Source: Agaricus subrufescens
Lineage: Eukaryota > Basidiomycota > Agaricomycetes > Agaricales > Agaricaceae
DNA length: 64,000 nt
Assembly (NCBI GenBank): GCA_029945375.1
Contig: CM057058.1
Coordinates: 3,038,001 to 3,102,000 of the forward strand
Reading direction: 5' to 3'
A program made the translations under genes and the position numbers. This document shows, in pieces, positions 55,467 to 64,000 of the stretch; position 1 is the first letter of the stretch, and each line of letters begins with the position of its first letter. The notes below the pieces were generated by a model. The model had not been told where the DNA came from. It searched no databases and worked only from the letters and a program-made list of their open reading frames with translations.

Positions 55467-56297
55467 ATGGGCAAGTCCCAGAGCAAGCTCAGGCCCGAAG
55501 AGCTCCAGGAGCTCCAGAACAACACCTACTGTGCGTCCCCGCCGCGCCCCGCGCCCTCCCCCTGACCCCCTCCCAGTCGACAAGAAAGAGCTCCAGCAAT
55601 GGTCCGTCCCTCTCTCGTCCGTCGCCGCCCCCGGCTCAGTGCGCCCTCAGGTACAAAGGCTTCCGCAAGGACTGCCCCTCCGGCACGCTCGACAAGACCG
55701 AGTTCTCTCGGATATACAAGCAGTTCTTCCCGTTCGGCGATCCTGCGGAGTTTGCTGACTACGTCTTCGATGTCTTTGACGAGAACAAGAACGGGACGAT
55801 CGACTTCAAGGAGTTCATCTGTGCCCTCAGCATCACCAGCCGGGGCCAGTTAGACGAGAAGCTTAAATGTGCGACCCTACGACTGCGTTCCTCAACACAT
55901 GTAAGCTAATCCCCGCTTGATGCCAGGGGCGTTCCAGCTCTACGATATCGACAAGGACGGCACCATCACCTACGATGAGATGCTGCAGATCGTTCAATCT
56001 ATCTACAAGATGACCGGTGAGATGGTGAAGCTCCCGACGGACGAAGATACGCCGGAAAAGGTGAGTCGGGTCTCATCTGGGCTCGCCGCCCTTTCATGAG
56101 CATCTCTGTCAGCGCGTGGAGAAGATATTCCGAAACATGGACCGAGACAAAGACGCGAGACTTACCTTTGAAGAATTTGTCGAGGGGAGCAAACAAGATC
56201 CTACCATCGTGCAGGTGTGTGCTCATATGCTGTCTCGCATCATCCGTCTCCTCACCCTTCTCCACAGGCTTTATCATTATACGACGGCCTCGTATAG
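55467..56297 (+). CDS. FRQ1: neuronal calcium sensor 1 / frequenin homologue
   Basis: A myristoylated EF-hand calcium sensor; in yeast it activates phosphatidylinositol 4-kinase Pik1. The start [20 protein letters not shown] has the Gly2 and Ser6 pattern of a myristoylation site. Splicing of short exons gives [20 protein letters not shown], then [22 protein letters not shown]-hand [22 protein letters not shown]-hand [20 protein letters not shown] and EF-hand [20 protein letters not shown]. The end is [15 protein letters not shown], typical of NCS-1. The first EF-hand is degenerate, as usual. Length is about 190 residues. The first intron follows TAC T (GTGCGT) and the second (GTCCGT) reaches a CTCAG acceptor. 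The region is more GC-rich than its surroundings. Confidence 0.95.
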
Positions 56298-56438
56298 CCG
56301 CACACAACCGCCTTTCGCTGATACCCCCTCCTTGTCTCGGGCTATTCTACTAGTGTCCTCTTGCTCTACTAACGATCATCATGTATGACTTATTCTTTGG
56401 GCTTTCGAAAATGATGTCTGTAATTATAAAACCAATAA

Positions 56439-57536
56439 TTAAGAAACTACAGGCGGGAGTTTACCATACTTCCTTAGTACTCGATCTTCGACATCCTCTC
56501 CAACCCACTTGTAAAAGCCTGCATCAAAATCTAAATTTTCCTTCTCCTGCTTGAAGAGTTTATTGAAATCTTGAGGGACCCCCGGCGTTGCGACATTCAT
56601 ATTGGGCATGCCAGCCATTTGTTGCCAGTCCACGCCGCTATCTAAAATAAAACACTATGAGTCAGAAAGGAAGCCTTCTGAGAGATGCGGTACTCACCTT
56701 CATTTCCCAACAATAACCGATACACGCCATTCAACCCAAAAAAGTTGAGGAAATACCATGACAACGACGAAACCCATCTTGTGTCCATATCAGGCGTCGA
56801 TATCCCTCGCTGCATCATAGGTTTAAATCCAAGCGTCAAGGGGAACGGTAATTTAACTAGTCAATTTACTCAAATCAGAATGGGACAAAAACCGGGGGAA
56901 ATGAAAATCTCACTGGCAACGAATCCCGAAAAGAAAAAGTTCACCCAACCCATAATAACCATTTGTGGAATCATCACCACAGTCTGTGTTTTGAATTGTC
57001 CCATCATGGCGTCCATTTGTCCAGGATCGCTGAATAAACTCGGAGCTTTGGGGAATTCAGGTTCATCTGCCGCAGAGTCTTGTTTACCGTCTTTGGTTGT
57101 GATGGTTTTCTTGGCTGGAGGAGGACCGTCTTTGAGGTATAAACCTTCGGAGAATGATTGTTTGAGGGTTTGGGAGATGGAGTGGTAGAAGGTTGCGGGA
57201 AGGGGAGAGGTTTGGGATGTGGTGCGTAAGAGTTGAGAACGTATGAGGGCGCGTCTGTTTGTTGTGATAAATGGGTGGTATTATCAGAGGGTAATAAAAA
57301 CGTACTGTTCTCTGATTTGATTCCGCTTCTGTGGCTTTGGTTTACTTTGAAGTAACAGCAACACATAGTGTCGTAAAATTCCCACTAAAATCTACACCCG
57401 AGAGACACGCATGAGGACAAGTGGACACGTCAAAAAGGTTGCCCAAAAAACAGACCATGACAAGACTGATGGGAAAGAGCACCCAGTCACGAATGGACGG
57501 ATCCAGGTACAAGGAATCCCTAAGTGTTTCTTTCAT
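56439..57536 (-). CDS. EMC3: ER membrane protein complex subunit 3 (EMC3)
   Basis: A core subunit of the ER membrane protein complex, which inserts tail-anchored and multi-pass proteins. Exon 1: [20 protein letters not shown] and FPISLVM. Exon 2: [20 protein letters not shown]. Then [24 protein letters not shown] text, [40 protein letters not shown] and [20 protein letters not shown]. The next exon has [20 protein letters not shown], and the last a cytosolic tail with [19 protein letters not shown]. The [24 protein letters not shown] and [10 protein letters not shown] segments are the family hallmarks. About 300 residues. The ATG at 57536 lies 236 bp from VTI1 on the opposite strand. Confidence 0.95.
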
Positions 57537-57772
57537 TTAAGCAAGGCTGAAGAAGAGCAGACAGTGGAAAAAGAAGACATACGCGCCAGACATAATTGGA
57601 GGCGCAAGCTAATGATTTGTTGACAGTGAGTGGTGGGAGGAAGTCAGAAGCGTGGCACAGCCCAGCCAGCCAGCCGAACGGGTCCCACATCACACAAAAC
57701 CGCCTAAACACATTTCAACCCTCCACCCATCCCACATCAACCCCGCGTTACCCCCTGTACTTCGCCTCTCGA

Positions 57773-58697
57773 ATGGACGCCTCACCTACTGCCCTCTTCG
57801 ACTCTTATGAACAGGATTTTGTACAGTTCATTGAAGATATAAAAGACAAGCTCGAAGGTAATGGGAAGAATGAGGCTGGCGGTGCGTGTTTCTAGTCATT
57901 CACATTTATCTTGTGGCTAAATGAGTGGCAGAACAACGAGATGCCACTTTACGAAGAGTAGAAATGGATCTCGACGAAGCAGACGAAATGGTCAGAAACT
58001 TCTTCTACCACTCTACAATATACTTTCCCCACATCCTAATCTCTCCCGCCTTCCTTCTCTCAAAAGGTCTCCCAAATGGAAATAGAAATCCAAGGAATCC
58101 CTCAATCCCTCAAAAACACCTACCACTCTCGTCTCAGATCCGCCAAATCCTCTCTAGCAACCTACAAAAAATCTCTCAGCGACACACGTACCTCTCTAGC
58201 CCGCGCAGAACTCTTTTCCAAACCTTCTTCTTCCCCAGACAGCGACGGCTATTATAATTCCGACGACCCTTATTCTGATCGGCATAGGTTACTTTCGGGT
58301 ACTCATATTCTCGAAGATGGGACCAAGAGGTTACAGGAATCGCAAAGAGTTGCTCTAGAGACTGAGGAACAGGGTGCACATATTTTGAGGGATTTGAGAG
58401 GACAGAGAGAACAGATTGAGAATGCCCGAGGGACAGTAAGTCTTCACCCTATCCCACTCTCCTCTAGTTTGATAATGAACATTCTTATCCGCAGTTATGG
58501 AGAGCGGACGTGGCCGTAGACAGAGCATCAGGTAAACTTAAGACGATGATTCGGAGGTCAGCAGAAATTCGTCTACTATGCATCTTTGGAGCTGACTATC
58601 CAATAGGATGTATCAACAGCGCGCAGTAACATATAGTATTATCGCCGTTCTTGTGCTCCTCATTGTCGTCATCGTTTGGGAGAAACTGAGTGGATAG
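57773..58697 (+). CDS. VTI1: Qb-SNARE VTI1
   Basis: A SNARE for several Golgi, endosomal and vacuolar fusion steps. The start MDASPTALFDSYEQDFVQFI, then EQRDATLRRVEMDLDEADEM, then after a short intron VSQMEIEIQGIPQSLKNTYH and SRLRSAKSSLATYKKSLSDT form the N-terminal three-helix domain. The SNARE motif includes RLQESQRVALETEEQGAHIL and RDLRGQREQIENARGTL, with the expected Gln in the RGQRE central layer. The C-terminal exons give MIRRMYQQRAVTYSIIAVLV and a tail anchor ending WEKLSG. The gene has five exons and about 225 residues. Everything needed appears intact. Confidence 0.94.
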
Positions 58698-59220
58698 GTC
58701 GTTGGGTTTTTGATTCGTTTACACGTATTGGGACACGTATGGAGCACTTATTTATCACTACACTAGGTCCACATTTATTTCTCCTTTCGAATATTATGGT
58801 ACTTGAAACCCATTTATTATCTATGTTTTTGTTATACAGTTTGGAAGTACCAAGATAAATAAGCACAACTAGAGAAGCCAGCTCTTCTCCGAGCGAAAAA
58901 GAAAGACAATGACAAGTATGGACAGTGGTGAGAGAGTGTGTAAAATAAAGATGAATCGAGATGTTTTTGAACGGAGATCCAGAGATCGTTGTGCGTGAAA
59001 GGATTAGGCCGACGAGGAAGAATAGAAAGGAAAGGATGGCTTAAGATAGCTAGAATAAAGATGTCTGATGATCCCTATACCACATAAAGCTACGGAAACC
59101 CAAGAAATCGATACGATTAATGGAGGAAGATGTGAAAATCGAAAGACAATGGATCATGAGCACATGAAAGAGCATAACACAATGGCACAAATGAAAAACA
59201 GAGGACACGAAGGATCAATA
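58698..59220. other. 523-bp convergent intergenic region
   Basis: It lies between the 3' ends of VTI1 and the KCH1-type gene. A+G-rich stretches are present on the plus strand (58900-59220). There is no supported gene, RNA or repeat. Confidence 0.45.
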
Positions 59221-60841
59221 TCATCGCGCATGTCCCATATACGGATTATCCGCATGTGATCCTGTTTGATCATCATATGCATACCCTGTTGGACGGGCAA
59301 AAGGATCAGGCTGAACAGCGTAACCTTGATGAGCCATAGGGGCAGCAGAAGCTGTCAAAGTTGCCCGATCGCTGTCATCATCGTAAGCCAGACCGTGCTC
59401 AGAGCCAAAGTGTGGATGTGATGGATTGAATCCCGCCCCATGATGAGAATATGGGTTGTACTGAGGCATGGGGGGAGGATAATCATTTCCGTAATAGTCT
59501 TGTGTCATTATGCTGGGGGCGGGTGTACCCCGCGCTTTGGAACCATTGAATTCCTCGTCATCGTCGATGTTGAGGTTGGGAAGTGTGGGCTGTGGCAAGG
59601 GTTTGCCAACCATTTCACCTTTCTTGTTCTTAAGGTGAGAAAAGTCACCCTCGGCTTCCTTCTTTGCGAGACGAGCAGCATCAGCGAGACGCTCCTTTTT
59701 CTTGCGTTTCATAATAGCACCGATGCGCTAGAGACATAAGATTGTTAACCTTATGATGTTAAATGACACAATGGAAAGTACACACCTTGTCGACTTTGTG
59801 ACAGCAATATTCCTATGACAGACCGTTCAGTTTTATGCTAGGATAGGAAGTAAAGTCTAGACATGCCTTGAGATTCCCTCGGATGTGCAACAAAAGAGGG
59901 ACATAACATATTGCGGCGACAATCAAAAGAAGTAAAGAGCCGGCAAAGACGGCAACGGTGAAGAAGGATGTGACGGTAAGGGCCGAAGTGGAAAGGGAAT
60001 TGCCCCTAAAGTACTTGGTAATATCATACCAGTGACCAGGCTCTTCACTCTTGACGAGCCAGACAGCGTAGAGGGTGAGACCATTGATAGCTTGACGAGG
60101 GCCATCAGCGAGAAGAAGCCGCTTCCAACTCTTGAAAGTGAAGAAGACAAAAAAGGCAAAGTCGTCGCTTAGCTTGGTGGAGTTGCTGATGTGGTCGAAA
60201 AAACAAAAGTGGTCGTAGGAGCCTGCAGAAGAACGTGAGTGCGACTTGAAGACAAAGATACCAGTTAGGGACGAACGGAGGGAATAGTAGTTGTTGGCCA
60301 ATACGTTTGTAAAGGCAAAGGAGATATCGCGACTTGCTATGATTTTCTTTGCTTTGCGTGACTCGTAGGCCAGCTGCGAAAAGAGTCAAAGACTGCATAG
60401 GAAATAAAACTGCGCGTGGTAGACGAACCAGCAAGAAGGAGAAGATGATACAGCCAAAGAAGATCCACTTTCCGATTTCAAACTGGATGAAGACACAACC
60501 GTCTATGGTTGCACACTCCTTGAAGATTTCATTTGACCAGTTCTTGGTTGTTAACATGGTTATGGCGGAGAAGATATCTGAGACGTATACAAGGAATGAC
60601 TTGAGGACAATAATATAAAGCCATAGGTACCTAGGGGGCGGCGGTAAGCAGGGGAAGCGGCGGTAAGTGAGACGGAGACAGACTTTGAGCGCATAATAAA
60701 GCCATTGTCGGCAAACTCGCGGGTGTCTATAAAGTCAAACTAGACGGGCGTATGAAGACGAGAAGAGCGCGCAGAAGGGTATGGATGGACCTTGTGATCT
60801 GGAACGTTTTCACGCTTCCATTTGGGGCCTGAGCAACACAT
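59221..60841 (-). CDS. KCH1: KCH1-type fungal low-affinity potassium channel
   Basis: A plasma-membrane potassium channel of the fungal Kch family. The start MCCSGPKWKRENVPDHK is followed after an intron by FDFIDTREFADNGF, then LYIIVLKSFLVYVSDIFSAI, TMLTTKNWSNEIFKECATID and QFEIGKWIFFGCIIFSFLLL. Next come YESRKAKKIIASRDISFAFT, NNYYSLRS, SYDHFCFFDHISNSTKLSDD and FAFFVFFTFKSWKRLLLADG, then PRQAINGLTLYAVWLV. A last hydrophobic segment (SFFTVAVFAGSLLLLIVAAI) is followed by a long cytosolic tail, KRKKKERLADAARLAKKEAE to TGYAYDDQTGSHADNPYMGH, rich in Gly, Pro and Tyr. The CCSGPKWK start and the YDHFCFFDHI segment are diagnostic of the Kch family. About 430 residues over six or seven exons. Confidence 0.88.
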
Positions 60842-61024
60842 TGTGAGGGCGGTCTAGTGTTGGGACTATGAGGGGCGGCGAGCCAGTCGCATGCGTTGGG
60901 GGGAGTGGTAAGGATTGGAGGAAGGAACGACAGCTAGGAGGGCTAGCAACTGGGAAGTGAGGGCAGCTGGAACAATGGCGTCGCGACGAAACCGCTCCTC
61001 GGCATCTCCCGGCCCTCTACCATC
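60842..61024. promoter_or_regulatory. 183-bp bidirectional promoter, KCH1-type gene / RBG1
   Basis: The KCH-type start (60841, minus) and RBG1 start (61025, plus) diverge with 183 bp between them. Confidence 0.4.
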
Positions 61025-62749
61025 ATGACCACCGTCCAAAAGATAAAAGTGAGTCGTCCCTCCCTCGCCCATCCGCCGCTCACCCGCCCCAGGAAATCGA
61101 AGATGAGATGGTGAGTCTCTGTTTTGCTTCCCCAATCTCGAGCTAAGCCCGCCTAGGCCAAAAGTATGCTATTTCCCTCTCCATCACGCCATCCGCTGAC
61201 CCCGATCAGCCCAAAAGAATAAGGCCACGAGCTACCACCTCGGCCAGCTCAAGGCAAAGCTCGCAAAGCTCAGAAGAGAGCTCATTACGGGCACCGGCGG
61301 CAGTGGCGGGGGCGGAGGCGGCCTCGGTTTCGATGTAGCTAGGTTCATCCCAAATTAACTCCCGCCTCCCGCAATCTTGTTCACCCCTTCCTCAGAACAG
61401 GTATTGCCTCTGTCGGTTTCGTCGGCTTCCCTTCAGTCGGAAAGGTTCGCTATTTCCCTCGAAATACAGTAACGATATTCATTCGTCCCGTATAGTCAAC
61501 TCTCATGTCAAAATTGACCGGCACACATTCGGAGGTCTCCGAGATCGACTTTACAACACTCACAACCGTACCAGGCACCGTCAAGGTCCACGGCGCACCC
61601 ATTCAGATCCTCGACCTTCGTACGTACTCACCGCTTTTTTCAACCACCGGGCGTATTTTTAATGCTATTTCCCAGCTGGTATCATCGAAGGTGCCAACGA
61701 TGGGCGTGGTCGAGGTAAACAAGGTACGTACATCCCCAACATTACAGCAGCGCTGCTCATCTGTTTCAGTCATCGCCGGTACGCCCTTCTACCCGAGCCG
61801 CTTCGTGTCACCACCTTGATCAACACCTCTACGACAGTCGCGCGGACCTGTAACCTTATCTTCATCGTGCTCGATGTCCTCAAACCCCTGGGTGACAAAA
61901 AAGTCATCGAAGGCGAACTCGAAGGCTTTGGCATCCGTCTGAATAAACGGCCGCCCAACATCACCGTCCGTCGAAAGGAAAAGGGCGGTATTGCGATCAC
62001 AAATACCGTACCCCTCACAAATATAGATCAAGACGAAATCAAGGCCGTCTTAAGCGAATACAAACTCAGCAATTGCGATGTGGCTATAAGGGAACCGAAC
62101 GCCACCACTGATGACATAGTAGATGTTATCGAGGGAAACCGGTCAGCTATTTCTGGTTTATTGTATCATTCTCTCTCATTAACAATCACACAGAGTCTAT
62201 ATCCCAGCTCTCTACGTTCTTAACAAGGTTACCTTTTAGATTATCAGTCATAAGCCGGTGAACTTACACCGTTCCCCAAGATCGATGCGATCTCGATAGA
62301 AGAACTCGATCTCCTCTACAAAATTCCCAATTCCGTACCTATATCCTCAAAAGAATGGCTCAACGTTGATGAGCTAATCGAAAAAATGTGGGAAACACTC
62401 AATCTCGTCCGGGTGTACACCAAACCACGCGGTCTACCACCAGACTACTCCGCACCAGTCGTATTGCGCCGCAATAAATGCTCTATCGAAGATTTCTGTA
62501 ACGCTATTCACAAGGAGATTGCCAAACAGATGAAATAGTGAATCTGGTTATTCTAATTTAATATCTCGTCACTAATCATTTACATTACAGCGCCGTGGTT
62601 TGGGGTGCAAGTGCTAAACACGCACGTGGACAAAAAGTCGGATTAGACCACGTTTTGGAAGATGAAGATGGTACGAAAATTATAGTCTATTGTTATTTCC
62701 GCTGTTTCTTACAAGCATCTTTCTAGTCGTCCATATTTCTAAGAGATAA
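61025..62749 (+). CDS. RBG1: developmentally regulated GTP-binding protein DRG1/Rbg1
   Basis: A ribosome-associated TRAFAC GTPase. Short exons give [14 protein letters not shown], then [20 protein letters not shown] and [10 protein letters not shown] with a Gly-rich turn. The G domain has [20 protein letters not shown] (G1), FTTLTTVPG (G2), [20 protein letters not shown] (G3), and NKID (G4) from [20 protein letters not shown]. The central part has [20 protein letters not shown]. The C-terminal TGS-type domain has [20 protein letters not shown] and [20 protein letters not shown], ending EDEDVVHISKR. Sequence order and RRKEKGGI point to Rbg1/DRG1 rather than DRG2. About 365 residues over nine exons. 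Its last intron is 49 nt. Confidence 0.95.
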
Positions 62750-63077
62750 AGTTGTTGTATTCGTAGGAAGCTAGTATCCTTTCGAAACTCACGCTAGAGT
62801 TTATACTCATACTGAGGCATTACGGTAGATGAGAGTCAAATTTACTCTCCGTAAAGCTGGCTATCAGCCGAATAGCCGTTAGTGTGTGTACTTGTCTTTT
62901 AGGCTGACGTTTACTCGTCCGCTAGTGGCCGAGACAAGCTGTTCTGATACCTAAACTCAGAACTTTCAGCGACAAGATACGCCTGGCTAGATATGTATTA
63001 GCCCTAAGGCTAAGAAAAAATGTTACAGGCAAAATTTAAAGCCAAAATCAAATCTCGGCTAATAAAAGATATTAATT
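62750..63077. other. 328-bp convergent intergenic region with several inverted repeats
   Basis: Between the 3' ends of RBG1 and ALG8, five short inverted repeats fall within about 200 bp: TTACGG/CCGTAA with GAGAGT/ACTCTC (62820-62854), GGCTAT/ATAGCC (62859-62877), CTTGTCT/AGACAAG (62891-62938), GTTCTGA/TCAGAAC (62941-62963) and TTAGCC/GGCTAA (62998-63013). No known RNA family was recognised. Confidence 0.5.
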
Positions 63078-64000
63078 CTATCGAATAGTACTCAACTGTC
63101 CTTGATACGTCGTCTCCTCGTTCAAGTATACAAACAATAATCTTAAATAACCCCATACAATACCTATCGCACAATATACACTCGTCACCATTAAAGGCAA
63201 GAAATCCATCTTTGAGGTCCCATCGTCATTGCCAGTTGCCGCTTGCGATCGTCTACTCATATAGACGGGGAAGAGAATAGTCGAAGCGAACATGACAGGG
63301 AATCCTGCGAGGTACAATTTTTCCAACATATCCATGACAACGTAAATGAGCGTCCTAGGGTACCTGTAGAAAATTACGATAATAAAAAATCAGAAACCGA
63401 GTGAGTGGTCAAATACTCGCAAAGAAATGATAGACTCACTCATAGACCTTGCGATGTAGGGGAACATAGACAAGCGCAAACCAACATATCGAATAGATAA
63501 CTTTGATAATTGATTCTCCTGGAGTGAAAATGAGGGGGAAAAGGCCAAATATCCCGGCTACGCTGCATATCATAAACGTTCTAAAGTAGGCATGCCTTTC
63601 GGCTGCGAGTAGGCTAACAGAATGAATATTAATCCTCTTAAATTGCAAGCAATAAAAAAGTTTTTACAGACCTCAAAGGCACAAGAAAGAGCAACACCGC
63701 CTTTTCATGGACGTGCCAACCAAACAGAAATGAGGTATAACCGCAGAGCGTTAATGCGGTCAAAAAAGACTTGTATGTTGGGTTCCGCCACAATTTGACT
63801 AAAACAACCTGTTCATAAGAAGATGAGGTTCACCATTGATATAATCACCGGAGATATGTCCACGTACAATTTGGAACGCCAAAGTGATGATAAATGTGTG
63901 TATAGGCTTGACATTAGGTATAACTGCAAAAATAGTATCGCCCACAAGACCTCTGGATGTTGATGCGACACCAGACTCATTGATCGATACATTGAAATCT
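63078..64000 (-). CDS. ALG8: ALG8 dolichyl-phosphate-glucose alpha-1,3-glucosyltransferase, 5' partial
   Basis: An ER membrane enzyme that adds the second glucose to the dolichol-linked N-glycan precursor. The C-terminal part is visible. From the right edge: [20 protein letters not shown], then [52 protein letters not shown] and LVPLS, then [40 protein letters not shown] and [12 protein letters not shown]. The last exon starts [20 protein letters not shown] and ends YQGQLSTIR at a TAG at 63078. The lumenal HVHEKAVLL segment is shared by ALG6 and ALG8; the RGLVGDT..AVLPNV-type context favours ALG8. The 5' end lies beyond the right edge of the window. Confidence 0.85.

Overview
The window is nuclear DNA of a filamentous basidiomycete, most likely an agaricomycete. 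Nearly every gene is cut by short introns (about 45-70 nt) with GT donors, CTAAC/CTGAC-like branch points and AG acceptors. Genes are packed on both strands with 70-250 bp between them. The protein types fit: a Zn2Cys6 factor with a CGSCVRRGCPSICPNG-type motif, F-box proteins of the agaricomycete kind, a DASH subunit and a Tad-like LINE. Gene models were built by hand from reading frames and splice signals, so exon boundaries are predictions.

Layout, left to right. 0-6 kb: the 3' part of a His/Ser-rich protein with exon-sized repeats (+), FAF1-like ribosome biogenesis factor (-), an unknown membrane protein (+), an ankyrin-like protein (-). 6-11 kb: a Dicer-like RNase III (+) with two intact RNase III domains but a decayed helicase. 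11.8-17 kb: ADE16/17 purine enzyme (+) and an aldehyde dehydrogenase (+) with one non-canonical GA-AG intron. 17-22 kb, minus strand: a short Zn2Cys6 protein, proteasome alpha-2, 1-Cys peroxiredoxin and SSU72. 22.7-24.3 kb: F-box protein (+). 25.6-30 kb: UFE1/syntaxin-18 (+), TVP38-like (-), LOA1/VPS66-like acyltransferase (+). 32.0-36.65 kb: a 5'-truncated LINE (-) with a perfect 14-bp target-site duplication and an uninterrupted 1361-residue ORF2, inserted just behind the stop codon of a Zn2Cys6 transcription factor (36.7-40.3 kb, -). 40.7-47 kb: secreted double-psi beta-barrel protein (+), UTP12 (-), aspartyl aminopeptidase (+). 47-55.4 kb: a minus-strand run of IMP4, ATE1, NAM9, DAD4, a PROPPIN and an unrecognised Cys-rich protein. 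55.5-64 kb: FRQ1/NCS-1 (+), EMC3 (-), VTI1 (+), KCH1-type potassium channel (-), RBG1/DRG1 GTPase (+) and the 3' part of ALG8 (-).

Most genes are housekeeping: small-subunit rRNA processing (FAF1, UTP12, IMP4), ER-Golgi traffic (UFE1, VTI1, TVP38, EMC3), N-glycosylation, proteolysis (PRE8, ATE1, aminopeptidase), autophagy and calcium signalling. There is no biosynthetic cluster. Several divergent pairs share intergenic gaps of only about 90-180 bp. I did not find a clearly new multi-gene system. The items most worth a second look are the Dicer with a degenerate helicase, the GA-AG intron in the aldehyde dehydrogenase, the LINE insertion, the exon-sized repeats in the first gene, the Cys-rich unknown protein, and a cluster of small inverted repeats between RBG1 and ALG8.
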